Shown in pieces: positions 15,534 to 23,627 of a stretch of DNA of 64,000 nucleotides; position 1 is the stretch's first letter; every line of letters starts with the position of its first letter. The notes under the pieces are model-generated. The model had not been told where the DNA came from. It searched no databases and worked only from the letters and a program-made list of their open reading frames with translations. The stretch covers positions 5,583,411 through 5,647,410 of the forward strand of contig NZ_CP054839.1 of NCBI RefSeq assembly GCF_018141105.1, given 5' to 3'. A program made the position numbers and the translations under genes. The stretch comes from Saccharopolyspora erythraea (lineage in GTDB: Bacteria; Actinomycetota; Actinomycetes; Mycobacteriales; Pseudonocardiaceae).

Positions 15534-17223
15534 CAACGGCGCGCGCACCCGGGTGGTGGACCGCATCGTCGACTACCTGGACTCGGCCGGCGTACGCCAC
15601 GTCTTCGGGGTGCACGGCGCCAACGTCGAGGACCTCTACGACGCGATCCACCGCTCCCCCGGCCGGATGCGGGGCGTCATCGCCAAGCACGAGTTCTCCG
15701 CCGGCGCGATGGCCGACGGCTACCACCGGGCGAGCGACCGGCTCGCAGTCGTCGCGACCACCTCCGGCGGGGGTTCGCTGAACCTGGTGCCGGCACTGGG
15801 CGAGGCATACGCGTCGGGAGTGCCGGTGCTCGCGCTGATCGGGCAACCGCCGACCTCCCTGGAGGGGCGCGGCGGGTTCCAGGACCAGAGCGGTCTCGGC
15901 GGGTCGCTGGACGGCCCGGCGCTGTTCTCGACGGTCTCCCGGTTCTGCGAGCGGGTCGACAAGCCCGACGCGATCGCCGACCTGCTGCCGCGCGCGGTGC
16001 GGGCGGCGCTGCGCGAGGGCGGTCCCGCGGTTCTCCTGCTGCCCAAGGACGTCCAGCAGGCCGCGGCGACGGCCGAACCGCCCGACCTGGACGAGGACGC
16101 CACCGAGCCCGAGGACTTCGGCGAGCGGGTGTGGCGCGTGCTCGAAGGGGCGCGGCGCGGCGGGCCGACGCTGATAGTCGCGGGCTCCGGCGTGGTACGC
16201 GCGAACGCACGCGCGGCGCTGGCGCGCTTCGCCCGGAGCCTGGGCGCGTGGGTGGCCGTCGAACCCGACGCCAAGGACGTCTTCGACAACCACCATCCGA
16301 GCTTCGTCGGCGTGGCCGGGGCCAACGGCCATCCCAGCGTGCGGCACTGCCTCCAGCGCGCGAGCACCGTGATCCTGGCGGGAACGCGCTTCCCGCAGGT
16401 GGCGCGCGCGGGCCTGGAGGACGCCCTGTTCGGGCGCACGATCGTGTGCTTCGACCGCGCCCCCGCCTACGTCGCCGACGAGCTACCTGCACTGCAGGTC
16501 GGCGGCGACCTGCGGGCGAGCCTCTCGCGGGCCACCGAGCGGCTGGAAGGGCTGCCCTGCGCCCGGCCGGCGACCCCGCCGCACGACGGCCTGCACTACC
16601 TGCCGCACGAGCGGTCGCAAGGCTCCCGGATCGCGCTGCGCGAGGTGGTCGAGACGATCGCGGCCGCGGTCCCCGCCGAGGCGACCGTGGTGTCCGACGC
16701 GGGCAACACCGGATGCGGGGTGCTGCACTTCCTGCCCGCGCCCGCCCGCGGCCGGTACCTGCTGGCGCTCGGCATGGGCGGGATGGGCTTCAGCTTCGGC
16801 GCCGGGCTGGGCGCGGCGTTCGCCACCGGTGAGCGCACCTACGTGCTGGCAGGCGACGGCTCGTTCTTCATGCACGGCATGGAGGTGCACACCGCGATCG
16901 AGCACGACCTGCCCGTCACCTTCGTGGTCTTCAACAACAACTCGCACGCGGCCTGCAAGTCGCGGGAGGAGCTGTTCTACGACAGCGGCCACACGTTCAA
17001 CGAATTCCGCAGCAGCGACATCGGCGCCGGTGTCTCGGCCATGTTCCCCGGCCTCCGCGCGACGACGGTCCGCGGGCTGGAGGAACTACGCGCGTTCCTC
17101 GCCGAGACCGGCAGGACCCGGGCGCCCTGCCTGGTGTCGGTCGAGATGCGCCGCGACGAGATGCCGCCCTACCTGCCGTTCGTCCCCGCAGAACCCGCGA
17201 CCGAGAGGACATCGCCGAAGTGA
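15520..17223 (+). CDS. Thiamine-diphosphate-dependent decarboxylase/carboligase
   Basis: 567 residues with the three-domain acetolactate-synthase/decarboxylase layout. Glu58 (AKHEFSAG) is the conserved activator of the ThDP aminopyrimidine. The central domain (about 190-330) is the helper domain. The ThDP/Mg2+ motif is GDGSFF followed by NNNSH about 26 residues on (near 442-475). The start lies 14 bases inside the aminotransferase gene. Enzymes of this type decarboxylate 2-oxo acids and often transfer the acyl anion to a second carbonyl. No small regulatory subunit is present, so it is not ordinary branched-chain acetolactate synthase. Neighbouring SRPBCC and KAS III genes suggest the product goes to a carrier protein (inference). 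Confidence 0.85.
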   Translation: MRDADNGARTRVVDRIVDYLDSAGVRHVFGVHGANVEDLYDAIHRSPGRMRGVIAKHEFSAGAMADGYHRASDRLAVVATTSGGGSLNLVPALGEAYASGVPVLALIGQPPTSLEGRGGFQDQSGLGGSLDGPALFSTVSRFCERVDKPDAIADLLPRAVRAALREGGPAVLLLPKDVQQAAATAEPPDLDEDATEPEDFGERVWRVLEGARRGGPTLIVAGSGVVRANARAALARFARSLGAWVAVEPDAKDVFDNHHPSFVGVAGANGHPSVRHCLQRASTVILAGTRFPQVARAGLEDALFGRTIVCFDRAPAYVADELPALQVGGDLRASLSRATERLEGLPCARPATPPHDGLHYLPHERSQGSRIALREVVETIAAAVPAEATVVSDAGNTGCGVLHFLPAPARGRYLLALGMGGMGFSFGAGLGAAFATGERTYVLAGDGSFFMHGMEVHTAIEHDLPVTFVVFNNNSHAACKSREELFYDSGHTFNEFRSSDIGAGVSAMFPGLRATTVRGLEELRAFLAETGRTRAPCLVSVEMRRDEMPPYLPFVPAEPATERTSPK

Positions 17224-17870
17224 GGGCTTCCGAGCAAGACCTGTCCGCCATCCCGGGCCTGGCCCGGTGCGAGAGCCTGCCGATGGACGTGATCGTCAAG
17301 CAGGCCCACGAGAACACCAAGGAGTCCTACTCCCACGAGGAGGTGTACGGGGACTACTGCACCCTGCACACCTACATCGACTGCCCGCCTCGCGACGTCT
17401 TCGATTACCTGGCCGACATGTACAGCCAGGAGGAGTACACCTACAGCGTCCGCGGGCTGGAGCCGGTCGACGGCACCGGGCTGCACGTCGGCTGGGACCG
17501 CGTGGACCCGCAGACCCGCATCTACGTGCGGATCGAGTCGAACCCCGACGCGCTCACCGTCGACTACCACGCGGCGTGGGACCAGGGCGACGACCTGTGG
17601 ATGATCTACCTCTTCCGCGTGCTGCCCGCCGAGCTGGTGCTGCGCAAGCCGGGTTCGGTGCTGCTGATGACCAACTGCCACCACCCGTACTACACCGACA
17701 ACCCCTACCCGGAGGCGGCGCCGAGCCCGTCGCGCCCGTGGGTGGGCGAGCTCTGGCCGTTGTTCAACGCCGGGCACCGGATCGAGATGGACAACGTCAA
17801 GGCGATCCTGGAACACCGCCACCGCAACGGCATCCCGATCGTCGACGCCGACGCGGGAGCCGCGCGGTGA
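17220..17870 (+). CDS. SRPBCC-fold protein
   Basis: 216 residues from a GTG overlapping the ThDP enzyme stop (GTGA). The middle part (YCTLHTYIDCPPRDVFDYLADM, split here as YCTLHTYIDC and PPRDVFDYLADM, about 42-63) has the pattern of START/polyketide-cyclase folds that enclose a hydrophobic ligand. The tail is rich in His, Pro and Trp and ends with an acidic/Ala stretch. Such proteins act as aromatases/cyclases, lyases or ligand carriers. It sits between the ThDP enzyme and KAS III with overlapping ends on both sides, so it probably handles their intermediate. No catalytic residues can be assigned with confidence. Confidence 0.7.
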   Translation: MRASEQDLSAIPGLARCESLPMDVIVKQAHENTKESYSHEEVYGDYCTLHTYIDCPPRDVFDYLADMYSQEEYTYSVRGLEPVDGTGLHVGWDRVDPQTRIYVRIESNPDALTVDYHAAWDQGDDLWMIYLFRVLPAELVLRKPGSVLLMTNCHHPYYTDNPYPEAAPSPSRPWVGELWPLFNAGHRIEMDNVKAILEHRHRNGIPIVDADAGAAR

Positions 17871-18880
17871 AGCCCGTCAGCCTCATCGACGTCGCCAGCT
17901 ACCAGCCGCAGAACCGGGTGGGCCGGGAGTACTTCGAGCGGTACTCGCGCGCGGACGACCCGCTGCTGCGCAACCCGATGTTCCGCCCGCCCGAGTACCG
18001 GCACTACGCCTCGCGGGAGCAGACCGGGGCCGACCTCATCGAGCAGGCCGCGGCGGCGTTCACCGACCGGCACGGGGCGGACGCCCTGCGCGAGGTGGAC
18101 GTGCTGATCACCTACAACGCGCTGCCCGACGTGCCGTTCCTGGGGTCCGGTGCCGAGGTCGCGCGGCGGCTCGGCTGCCGGCCCAGGTCGGTCATCGATG
18201 TGCACAACGGGCACTGCGTGGTGTTCCCGTACATGCTCGACCTCGCCAGGAAGCTGCTCCAGGACGACGGCGCGAACACCGCGCTGCTGTGCGTCTCCCA
18301 GAACGCGGGCAAGATCTTCACCCAGCCCGGCGTGCGGACCTCGGCGCACGCGTCGGTTCCGGGCGACGGCGCGGCGGTCGCGCTCGTCGCTGCCTCCGAC
18401 GAGTCGCCGGTCCTGGCGACCGAGGTGCACCACTACCCGGAGTACGCCCCCGACGTGAACATCACGCTGGAGGACGGGCGGCTGTACTGGGAGCCCGGCA
18501 GCTCGGAGATGGACGTCGGCTTCGACAACACCAAGGCGCAGAACGTCATCGAGCGCGGGACCAAGATCCTGCCCGAGGTCGTCCGCGCCCTGTGCGGGCA
18601 GATCGGCGGCGGACCCGACGACATCGACCTGCTGGTCACCAACCAGCCGAACCGGCTGCTGCTGCGCAACTGGGCCAGGGAGCTGGGCGTCGACGCGTCG
18701 CGGCAGTTCGACACCTTCGACTCCTACGGCAACCTCTTCGGCGCCGGAGTGCCGGTGAGCCTCGACCACGCCCTGCGCGCCGGCCGGGTCGCCCCCGGCT
18801 CGCTGGTGGTGCTCGCCGGTTTCGCCGGGGCGGGCGAGATGGCCGCGGGCGCGGCCATCAGGTGGCGGGAGTTTCAATGA
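17867..18880 (+). CDS. Divergent ketoacyl-ACP synthase III-like enzyme
   Basis: 337 residues with the thiolase fold of FabH-like enzymes; GTG overlaps the SRPBCC stop. The nucleophile Cys117 is present in VHNGHCVVF. Where FabH has the catalytic His (HQAN), this protein has TNQPN, so His becomes Asn259. The third residue, Asn289 (GNLFGAGVP), appears conserved. Loss of the His that assists decarboxylation and condensation argues against normal malonyl-ACP elongation. Acyl transfer, C-O bond formation or an unusual condensation is more likely, as in other non-canonical KAS III enzymes of natural-product clusters. The IS110 element begins directly after the stop; the C-terminus looks complete. 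Confidence 0.82.
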   Translation: MKPVSLIDVASYQPQNRVGREYFERYSRADDPLLRNPMFRPPEYRHYASREQTGADLIEQAAAAFTDRHGADALREVDVLITYNALPDVPFLGSGAEVARRLGCRPRSVIDVHNGHCVVFPYMLDLARKLLQDDGANTALLCVSQNAGKIFTQPGVRTSAHASVPGDGAAVALVAASDESPVLATEVHHYPEYAPDVNITLEDGRLYWEPGSSEMDVGFDNTKAQNVIERGTKILPEVVRALCGQIGGGPDDIDLLVTNQPNRLLLRNWARELGVDASRQFDTFDSYGNLFGAGVPVSLDHALRAGRVAPGSLVVLAGFAGAGEMAAGAAIRWREFQ

Positions 18881-20330
18881 TCGTGTCAAGCCGCGTTGTC
18901 CTGGGTCGGCGGTGTGATCTGGAAGGTGCGGCCGTCGCGCAGCAGTGCCCAGATCACGTCGACCAGGCGACGAGCGAGCGCGATCAACGCCTGGGTGTGC
19001 CGTTTCCCCTCGCCACGTTTGCGCTGGTAGAAGGCACGGGAAGGACCTTCGGGGCGGATCGAGGACAGCGCGGCGAGGTAGAACACCCGCCGCAGCCCGC
19101 GGTGGTAACGCTTCGGGCGGTGCAGGTTACCGCGGACGCGCCCGGAGTCACGCGGGACGGGAGCCAGACCGGCGTAGGCGGCCAGGCGGCCAGAGCTGCC
19201 GAAGGTGGCCAGCAGGTCGCCGCCGGTGTCGGCCAGCAGCTCGGCGCCCAGGATCGGACCGAAACCGTCGACGCTGGTGATCCGTTCGGCGTCGGGGTGG
19301 GCCTCGAAGCGTTCGGCGAGCTGCTTGTCGAGGTCTTTGATCTCCCGGTCCAGCTCCAGCAACTGGCGTGCCAGCCGGGCAATCAGCGGCGCCGTGACCT
19401 TTTCCGTGGGCAGGGCAACGGTTTGCTCACCCGCGGCCGCCCACGTTTTGTCCACGATGGACGGGATGCTGCGGGTGTGGGCCTGGTGCTCGGTCAGGTA
19501 GGACCGCAGGCCGTCCGGCCCGGCGGTGCGGATGCCGTCGGGGGTCTGGAACCCGGTCAGCAGGATCAGCGCGGAGCGGGTGGAGAAGTCGAAGGCCCTC
19601 TCCAGCGAGGGAAAGATCGAGGCCAGCAGTTCGCGGATCCGGTTGATTCCGCGCACCCAGTCGGCCATGAGGTCCTCGCGGCGGGCGGTGAGCACACCCA
19701 GATCGGAGACGATGTCGTTTGGGCTGGTCACCGGGGTCAGGTCCCCGCGCATGCGGGCGGTTTCGGCGATGGTGCGGGCGTCTTTGGCGTCGGTCTTGCC
19801 CTCGCCGGCGAACGCGCCGGCCATCCGGTTGACCAGCCGCCCGGGCACGTAGACCACCGGCTGCCCGGTGTCCAGCAACAGCGTCAGCAGCAGGCCGGCG
19901 GCGCCGGAGGTCATGTCCACCGCCCAGACCACCTGGCCGGCCTTCTTGGCGGTGCGGGCGATCAGCCCCTCGATCGCGACCTGACTGTTGGTGACCTTCT
20001 GGCTGAACACGACCTTGCCGGTTTCGTCCACCACGCAGGCATCGTGGGTGTGTTTGCCGACATCGATGCCTGCCCAGACGATCTCGCGGACCTTCACCGG
20101 GCCCGTCCTCCCGTCATCCCAGCTCAACCCCGTGGACGACCCCGCCAGCAGCTCCATAAACAGCGACCGTGCGCACAGATTTCAATCAGCGGCCAGGGCG
20201 TCCAGAACAGCAGGGCGGCCACTCCTTCCAAGCCACCCAACGGCAAGAAGACATCAGCCACACCCCGCCGTCCTGGGCATCCAGAACACCACGTCCTGAA
20301 CACCAACGATCTTATGGAGAAGGCATGACC
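18881..20330 (-). mobile_element. IS110-family insertion sequence (approximate limits)
   Basis: A complete IS110-type transposase gene reads leftward, with only about 5 bases between its stop and the KAS III stop. About 230 bases of non-coding DNA lie behind its start. That non-coding part is where IS110 elements encode the bridge RNA that pairs with donor and target. Ends lack inverted repeats, as is normal for the family, so limits are uncertain. TTTCAAT occurs at 18872-18878 and again at 20181-20187 and could mark one pair of junctions. The element splits an otherwise tightly overlapping operon. Confidence 0.65.
18886..20157 (-). CDS. IS110-family transposase (DEDD recombinase)
   Basis: 423 residues from an ATG at 20157; the usual family N-terminus (VWAGIDVGKHTHDA) would fit a GTG at 20097 better, giving about 403 residues. 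The RuvC-like DEDD domain is seen as GIDVGK, AVDMTSG and GKTDAKDA. The C-terminal Tnp_20 domain follows (VDGFGPILGAELL, AAYAGLAPVPRDSG, RRVFYLAAL), and carries the catalytic Ser region. Nothing is truncated or frameshifted, so the element may still be active. Transcription opposes the biosynthetic operon. Confidence 0.93.
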   Translation of the reverse strand: MELLAGSSTGLSWDDGRTGPVKVREIVWAGIDVGKHTHDACVVDETGKVVFSQKVTNSQVAIEGLIARTAKKAGQVVWAVDMTSGAAGLLLTLLLDTGQPVVYVPGRLVNRMAGAFAGEGKTDAKDARTIAETARMRGDLTPVTSPNDIVSDLGVLTARREDLMADWVRGINRIRELLASIFPSLERAFDFSTRSALILLTGFQTPDGIRTAGPDGLRSYLTEHQAHTRSIPSIVDKTWAAAGEQTVALPTEKVTAPLIARLARQLLELDREIKDLDKQLAERFEAHPDAERITSVDGFGPILGAELLADTGGDLLATFGSSGRLAAYAGLAPVPRDSGRVRGNLHRPKRYHRGLRRVFYLAALSSIRPEGPSRAFYQRKRGEGKRHTQALIALARRLVDVIWALLRDGRTFQITPPTQDNAA

Positions 20331-20414
20331 CGGGCGCGGCTCGTCTCTGCGCGACGAGCCGCGCCCGTTCGAGAAAACCCCATGCGGACAACGGATCAGG
20401 AGGACCAGCGATGA
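20325..20414 (+). CDS. Possible 29-residue leader peptide overlapping the first ACP
   Basis: GGAGAAGG lies just before an ATG at 20325. The frame runs 29 codons and its TGA overlaps the ATG of the first carrier protein (ATGA). The peptide is Arg-rich (begins MTRARLVSARRAAP) and contains the 15-bp hairpin of 20331-20367. This would couple carrier-protein translation to passage of a ribosome through the hairpin. It may instead be a chance frame created by the hairpin's symmetry. Confidence 0.25.
   Translation: MTRARLVSARRAAPVRENPMRTTDQEDQR
20331..20367 (+). terminator. Perfect 15-bp hairpin between IS110 and the carrier-protein operon
   Basis: CGGGCGCGGCTCGTC pairs perfectly with GACGAGCCGCGCCCG around a 7-base loop, 44 bases before the first carrier-protein gene. 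There is no T tract. It could terminate read-through, act as an attenuator in the leader, or belong to the IS110 left end. Confidence 0.5.
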
Positions 20415-20671
20415 GCAGCGGAACCCAGGCGGAAGGCTCCGGCAGGACCGCGGAGGGCGCGGCGCTCGACCTGCTCGGCGAGGTGCTGTACGTCGAGGCG
20501 GGCAAGATCGACCTGGACGCCGGCTTCACCGAGCTGGGCCTGGACTCGATCCTGGCCGTCGAATACGTGTCGATGCTCAAGAGCGAGCTGGGCGTCGAGC
20601 AGACCGTCGCCGCGCTCTACGAGCTGGGGACGCCGCGCGCCCTCTTCGCCGGCATCGCCGCCCAGGCGTAG
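20411..20671 (+). CDS. Acyl carrier protein 1 (acceptor-like)
   Basis: 86 residues with the phosphopantetheine site GLDSI (Ser46) in a FTELGLDSI context. This form is common in carrier domains of polyketide systems and unlike fatty-acid AcpP (DSLD). AGGAGG-like sequence precedes the ATG. It is the first gene after the IS110 element and 3 bases from the second carrier protein. Given the cassette downstream, it probably carries the growing beta-keto chain that receives the branch. Confidence 0.88.
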   Translation: MSSGTQAEGSGRTAEGAALDLLGEVLYVEAGKIDLDAGFTELGLDSILAVEYVSMLKSELGVEQTVAALYELGTPRALFAGIAAQA

Positions 20672-20674
20672 CCG

Positions 20675-20923
20675 ATGACCAGGGACGAGGTGTTCGCGGT
20701 CGTGCGCGAGAACATCCTCGCGGTGCGCTCGGAAGTCGACCCCGCCGAGATCCGCGAGGACCGCAGCATGCACGACCTGGGCTGCGACTCGCTGGACCGG
20801 ATGGACGTGGTCGTCGGTTCGCTCGACCAGGTCGGCCTGGAGCTGCGCCCGGAGCGGTTCGCGGGCGTGCGCGACATCGGCGGCCTGGTCGACGTCCTGC
20901 TGGAAAACGTCAACGAGTCGTAA
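20675..20923 (+). CDS. Acyl carrier protein 2 (donor ACP of the HCS cassette type)
   Basis: 82 residues; the phosphopantetheine Ser39 lies in LGCDSLDRMDVV. The LG-x-DSLDR pattern is typical of the dedicated donor carrier proteins of beta-branching cassettes (AcpK type), and differs from carrier protein 1 in this cluster. These donors are loaded with malonyl, decarboxylated to acetyl by the KS0 enzyme and then used by the HMG-CoA-synthase-like enzyme. All those partners follow within 6 kb. Confidence 0.88.
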   Translation: MTRDEVFAVVRENILAVRSEVDPAEIREDRSMHDLGCDSLDRMDVVVGSLDQVGLELRPERFAGVRDIGGLVDVLLENVNES

Positions 20924-20926
20924 CGG

Positions 20927-22159
20927 ATGTGGCCCATGAACGTCCCCGTGGGAATCGAAGCGGTCGGCGCCTACTGCGGCAGCGCCTACCTGGAGACCGA
21001 GGACCTGTTCGCCGCCCGGGGTCTGGACGCCGGCAGGATCGGCAACCTCGGCCTGCGCCGCAAGAGCGTGGCGGCTCCCGGTGAGGACGTCGTCGCGATG
21101 GCGGCCACCGCCGCCCGCCCGCTGGTCGACGCGGTCGACGACAAGGCGAGCATCCGGACGCTCCTGGTCGCCACCGAGTCACCGCTGGACCTGTCCAAGG
21201 CCGCGAGCACGCACGTCCACCAGTTGCTCGGGCTGCCCCGCCAGTGCCGGCTGCTGGAGGTCAAGCAGGCCTGCCACGGCGGGGCGGCCGCGCTCGGCCT
21301 GGCCGCCTCGGTGGTGGCCACCGAACCGGGCAGCAGGGCGCTGGTGATCGCCTCCGACACCCCGGTGCCGACCCGGGGGTCCTACATGGAGCCCGCGCAG
21401 GGCGCCGGCGCGGTGGCGGTGCTGGTCGGGTCGCGACCGCGGGTCGTCGAGCTGGAGCTGGGCACGACGGGCTGCTACGGCTACGAGACGCCGGACTTCT
21501 TCCGGCCGCGTCCCGACGTCGACGTGATGGACACCGACCTGTCACTGATGTCCTATCTGGACTGCCTGGTCGGGGCATTCGGCGACCACGCGGCACGCAA
21601 GCCCGGCGCGGACTTCGCCGGCTCCTACGACCTGCTGGCCATGCACACCCCGTTCCCCGGCATGGTCCGGGGCGCGCACCGGACCGGCGTGCGCAAGCTG
21701 TCCGGCCTCGGCCGGGGTGGCGAGCAGGACGACTTCACCCGCCGGGTCGCGCAGTCGCTGCGCTTCCCCGAGCAGGTCGGCAACATCTACTCCGCCACGA
21801 CGTTGCTGGCCATGATCAGCGCGGTCGCCGGTGCACCCGCGGACCGGCCTTCGTCGATGGGGGTGTTCAGCTACGGCTCCGGGTGCGCCTCGGAGTTCTT
21901 CGCCTGCACCGTCCTGCCGGGAGCCGCGGAACTGGTCGCGCGGACCGGGCTGGAGCGGGAGCTCGCGGCCCGGACGCGGCTGAGCGTCACGGACTACGAC
22001 GCCGCGGTCGACGGCGCCGTGGCCGCAGGGTTCGGCGCCGAGCACGCCCAGGTCGCCGCAGACGACCTCGCGGCGTGGGGCGCGGGCGACCGGCCGCGCG
22101 CGGTGCTGTCCTCCGTCGAGAACTACCGCAGGGAGTACCGGTGGCTCCCAGCGCGCTGA
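20927..22159 (+). CDS. HMG-CoA-synthase-like enzyme (HCS) of polyketide beta-branching
   Basis: 410 residues from ATG 20927; the internal ATG at 20936 gives a more typical N-terminus (MNVPVGIEAVG). The catalytic triad of the family is complete: Glu84 (ATESPLD), Cys116 (EVKQACHGG) and His240 (MHTPFPG). EVKQAC-x-GG is the signature of the PksG group, which adds C2 of acetyl-ACP to a beta-ketoacyl-ACP to give an HMG-like branch. Unlike primary-metabolism HMGS, no mevalonate genes are nearby. It lies between the two carrier proteins and ECH1, the usual cassette order. Confidence 0.93.
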   Translation: MWPMNVPVGIEAVGAYCGSAYLETEDLFAARGLDAGRIGNLGLRRKSVAAPGEDVVAMAATAARPLVDAVDDKASIRTLLVATESPLDLSKAASTHVHQLLGLPRQCRLLEVKQACHGGAAALGLAASVVATEPGSRALVIASDTPVPTRGSYMEPAQGAGAVAVLVGSRPRVVELELGTTGCYGYETPDFFRPRPDVDVMDTDLSLMSYLDCLVGAFGDHAARKPGADFAGSYDLLAMHTPFPGMVRGAHRTGVRKLSGLGRGGEQDDFTRRVAQSLRFPEQVGNIYSATTLLAMISAVAGAPADRPSSMGVFSYGSGCASEFFACTVLPGAAELVARTGLERELAARTRLSVTDYDAAVDGAVAAGFGAEHAQVAADDLAAWGAGDRPRAVLSSVENYRREYRWLPAR

Positions 22160-22884
22160 GCATCCGCGGCGCGTGCGCCGAGCTGCGGTTGTCCCGCCCA
22201 GGGGCGGGAAACGCGCTGAGTGCGGACGCGGTCGCCGAACTGCTCGACGGACTGCGCGCCGCCGAGCAGGACCCGGGCTGCCGGGCACTGGTTCTCAGCG
22301 CGGAAGGCCCCGCTTTCTGCACCGGCGTCGATCTGTCCGCTGTGGACGATCCGGATGCCTGGCCCGCCGAGGCGACCGCCGCGCTGATGGAGCTGCTGTC
22401 CGGCCTGGCCGGCAGCAGGCTGGTCACCGTGGCGGTGGTCGAGGGCCGGGTCACAGGCGGAGGAGTCGGGCTGGCCGCCTGCTGCGACTTCGTCGTGGCC
22501 GGCCCCGGCGCGAGCTTCCGCCTCACCGAGCTGCTGCTCGGACTGGTGCCCGCCGTGATCACGCCGTTCGTGTCGGCCAGGGTCGGCCGGGCCGTGCTCC
22601 GGATGGCGCTGCTCGCCGAGGAGCTCGACGCCACCGCGGCACAGCGGCTCGGTCTCGTCGACGAGGTCGCGGAGCGGCCCGGAGACGCGGTGCGCCGGAT
22701 CGTGCTGGCGCTGCGGAGGATGCCGCGACCGGACGCGGTCGGCGAGTTCAAGCGGTGCCGCCGCATGCTCGCCACGGAACCCGACGGCTACCTCGAACAC
22801 GCCCACCGGCTCTTCGAGCGCGCCGCGGCCGATCCCGCCGTGCGCGACCGGGTCCGCTTGCTGCAACGGGAAGGAATGCTATGA
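22141..22884 (+). CDS. Enoyl-CoA hydratase homologue ECH1 (dehydratase, PksH-like)
   Basis: 247 residues from a GTG 19 bases inside the HCS gene, with GGGAG upstream. Crotonase fold; oxyanion loops are seen at EGRVTGGGVG and in FRLTELLLGLVPA, the latter closely matching PksH-type ECH1. In beta-branching, ECH1 removes water from the HMG-like intermediate to give a 3-methylglutaconyl-type thioester. ATGA overlap with ECH2 ties the pair together. Confidence 0.9.
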   Translation: MAPSALSIRGACAELRLSRPGAGNALSADAVAELLDGLRAAEQDPGCRALVLSAEGPAFCTGVDLSAVDDPDAWPAEATAALMELLSGLAGSRLVTVAVVEGRVTGGGVGLAACCDFVVAGPGASFRLTELLLGLVPAVITPFVSARVGRAVLRMALLAEELDATAAQRLGLVDEVAERPGDAVRRIVLALRRMPRPDAVGEFKRCRRMLATEPDGYLEHAHRLFERAAADPAVRDRVRLLQREGML

Positions 22885-23627
22885 GCCCGGTGACGGTCGA
22901 GGTCGACGAGCGGGTGGCGGTCGTGACGGTGGCCGACGTCGACGGCGGCAACGCGATCTCGCCCGCGCTGAGCGAGCAGGTGCCCGCCGCGCTGGCCTCG
23001 GCCGCGGCCGACCCGCGCGTGCACGTGGTCCTGGCCGCCGGACTGCCGGCCGTGTTCGCCGCCGGTGCCAGCCGCGAGTACCTGCTCACCGAGGAACGCG
23101 CCGACGTCGAACCGTTCGTCCGCGCGTTCCCGCACTGCCCGCTGCCGGTCGTGGCGGCGATGCAGGGCCACGCGATCGGCGGCGGGCTCAGCCACGGGCT
23201 CTACGCGGACGTGCCGGTGCTGTCCGAGCGCTCGGTCTACGCGGCGAACTTCCTGAACTACGGCCTGGTCCCGGAGTACGGCACGACGTGGCTGCTGCCG
23301 AACCGGCTCGGGCACACCCTCGGCACCGAGATGCTGCTGACCGCGCGGGGCTACCGCGGGGCCGAGCTGCGCGCGAGGTCCGCCCCGGTGCGCGTGGTGC
23401 CGCACGACGAGGTCTTCGGCTCCTCGCTGGCGATCGCCCGCGACATCGCCCGTGCGCCCAGGCACGCGCTGCGGCTGCTCAAGGAGCAGCTCGCCGCGCA
23501 GGCGCTCGCGGCCGGTGACGCAGCGATCGAGGTCGAGGTGGGCAGGCACGAACAGGCGTGGCGGAGCGAGGAGTTCCGCCGGCTGGTCGAGCAGCGGTAC
23601 GGGCGAGCGGAGGAGATAGCTCGATGA
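22881..23627 (+). CDS. Enoyl-CoA hydratase homologue ECH2 (decarboxylase, PksI-like)
   Basis: 248 residues. MQGHAIGGGLSHGLYADV and SVYAANFLNYGLVPEYG correspond closely to PksI-type ECH2, including the His after MQG that is linked to decarboxylation. ECH2 decarboxylates the glutaconyl intermediate to leave a beta-methyl (or exomethylene) branch. Both flanking junctions are ATGA overlaps. Which alkene isomer forms cannot be predicted from sequence. Confidence 0.9.
   Translation: MSPVTVEVDERVAVVTVADVDGGNAISPALSEQVPAALASAAADPRVHVVLAAGLPAVFAAGASREYLLTEERADVEPFVRAFPHCPLPVVAAMQGHAIGGGLSHGLYADVPVLSERSVYAANFLNYGLVPEYGTTWLLPNRLGHTLGTEMLLTARGYRGAELRARSAPVRVVPHDEVFGSSLAIARDIARAPRHALRLLKEQLAAQALAAGDAAIEVEVGRHEQAWRSEEFRRLVEQRYGRAEEIAR

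Noticed and set aside
15520-17223. Biosynthetic acetolactate synthase for valine/isoleucine
   Set aside because: No regulatory subunit or ilvC nearby, and it is embedded in the biosynthetic operon.
20927-22159. Mevalonate-pathway HMG-CoA synthase
   Set aside because: No HMG-CoA reductase, mevalonate kinase or isopentenyl genes nearby; its neighbours are carrier proteins and ECH1/ECH2.
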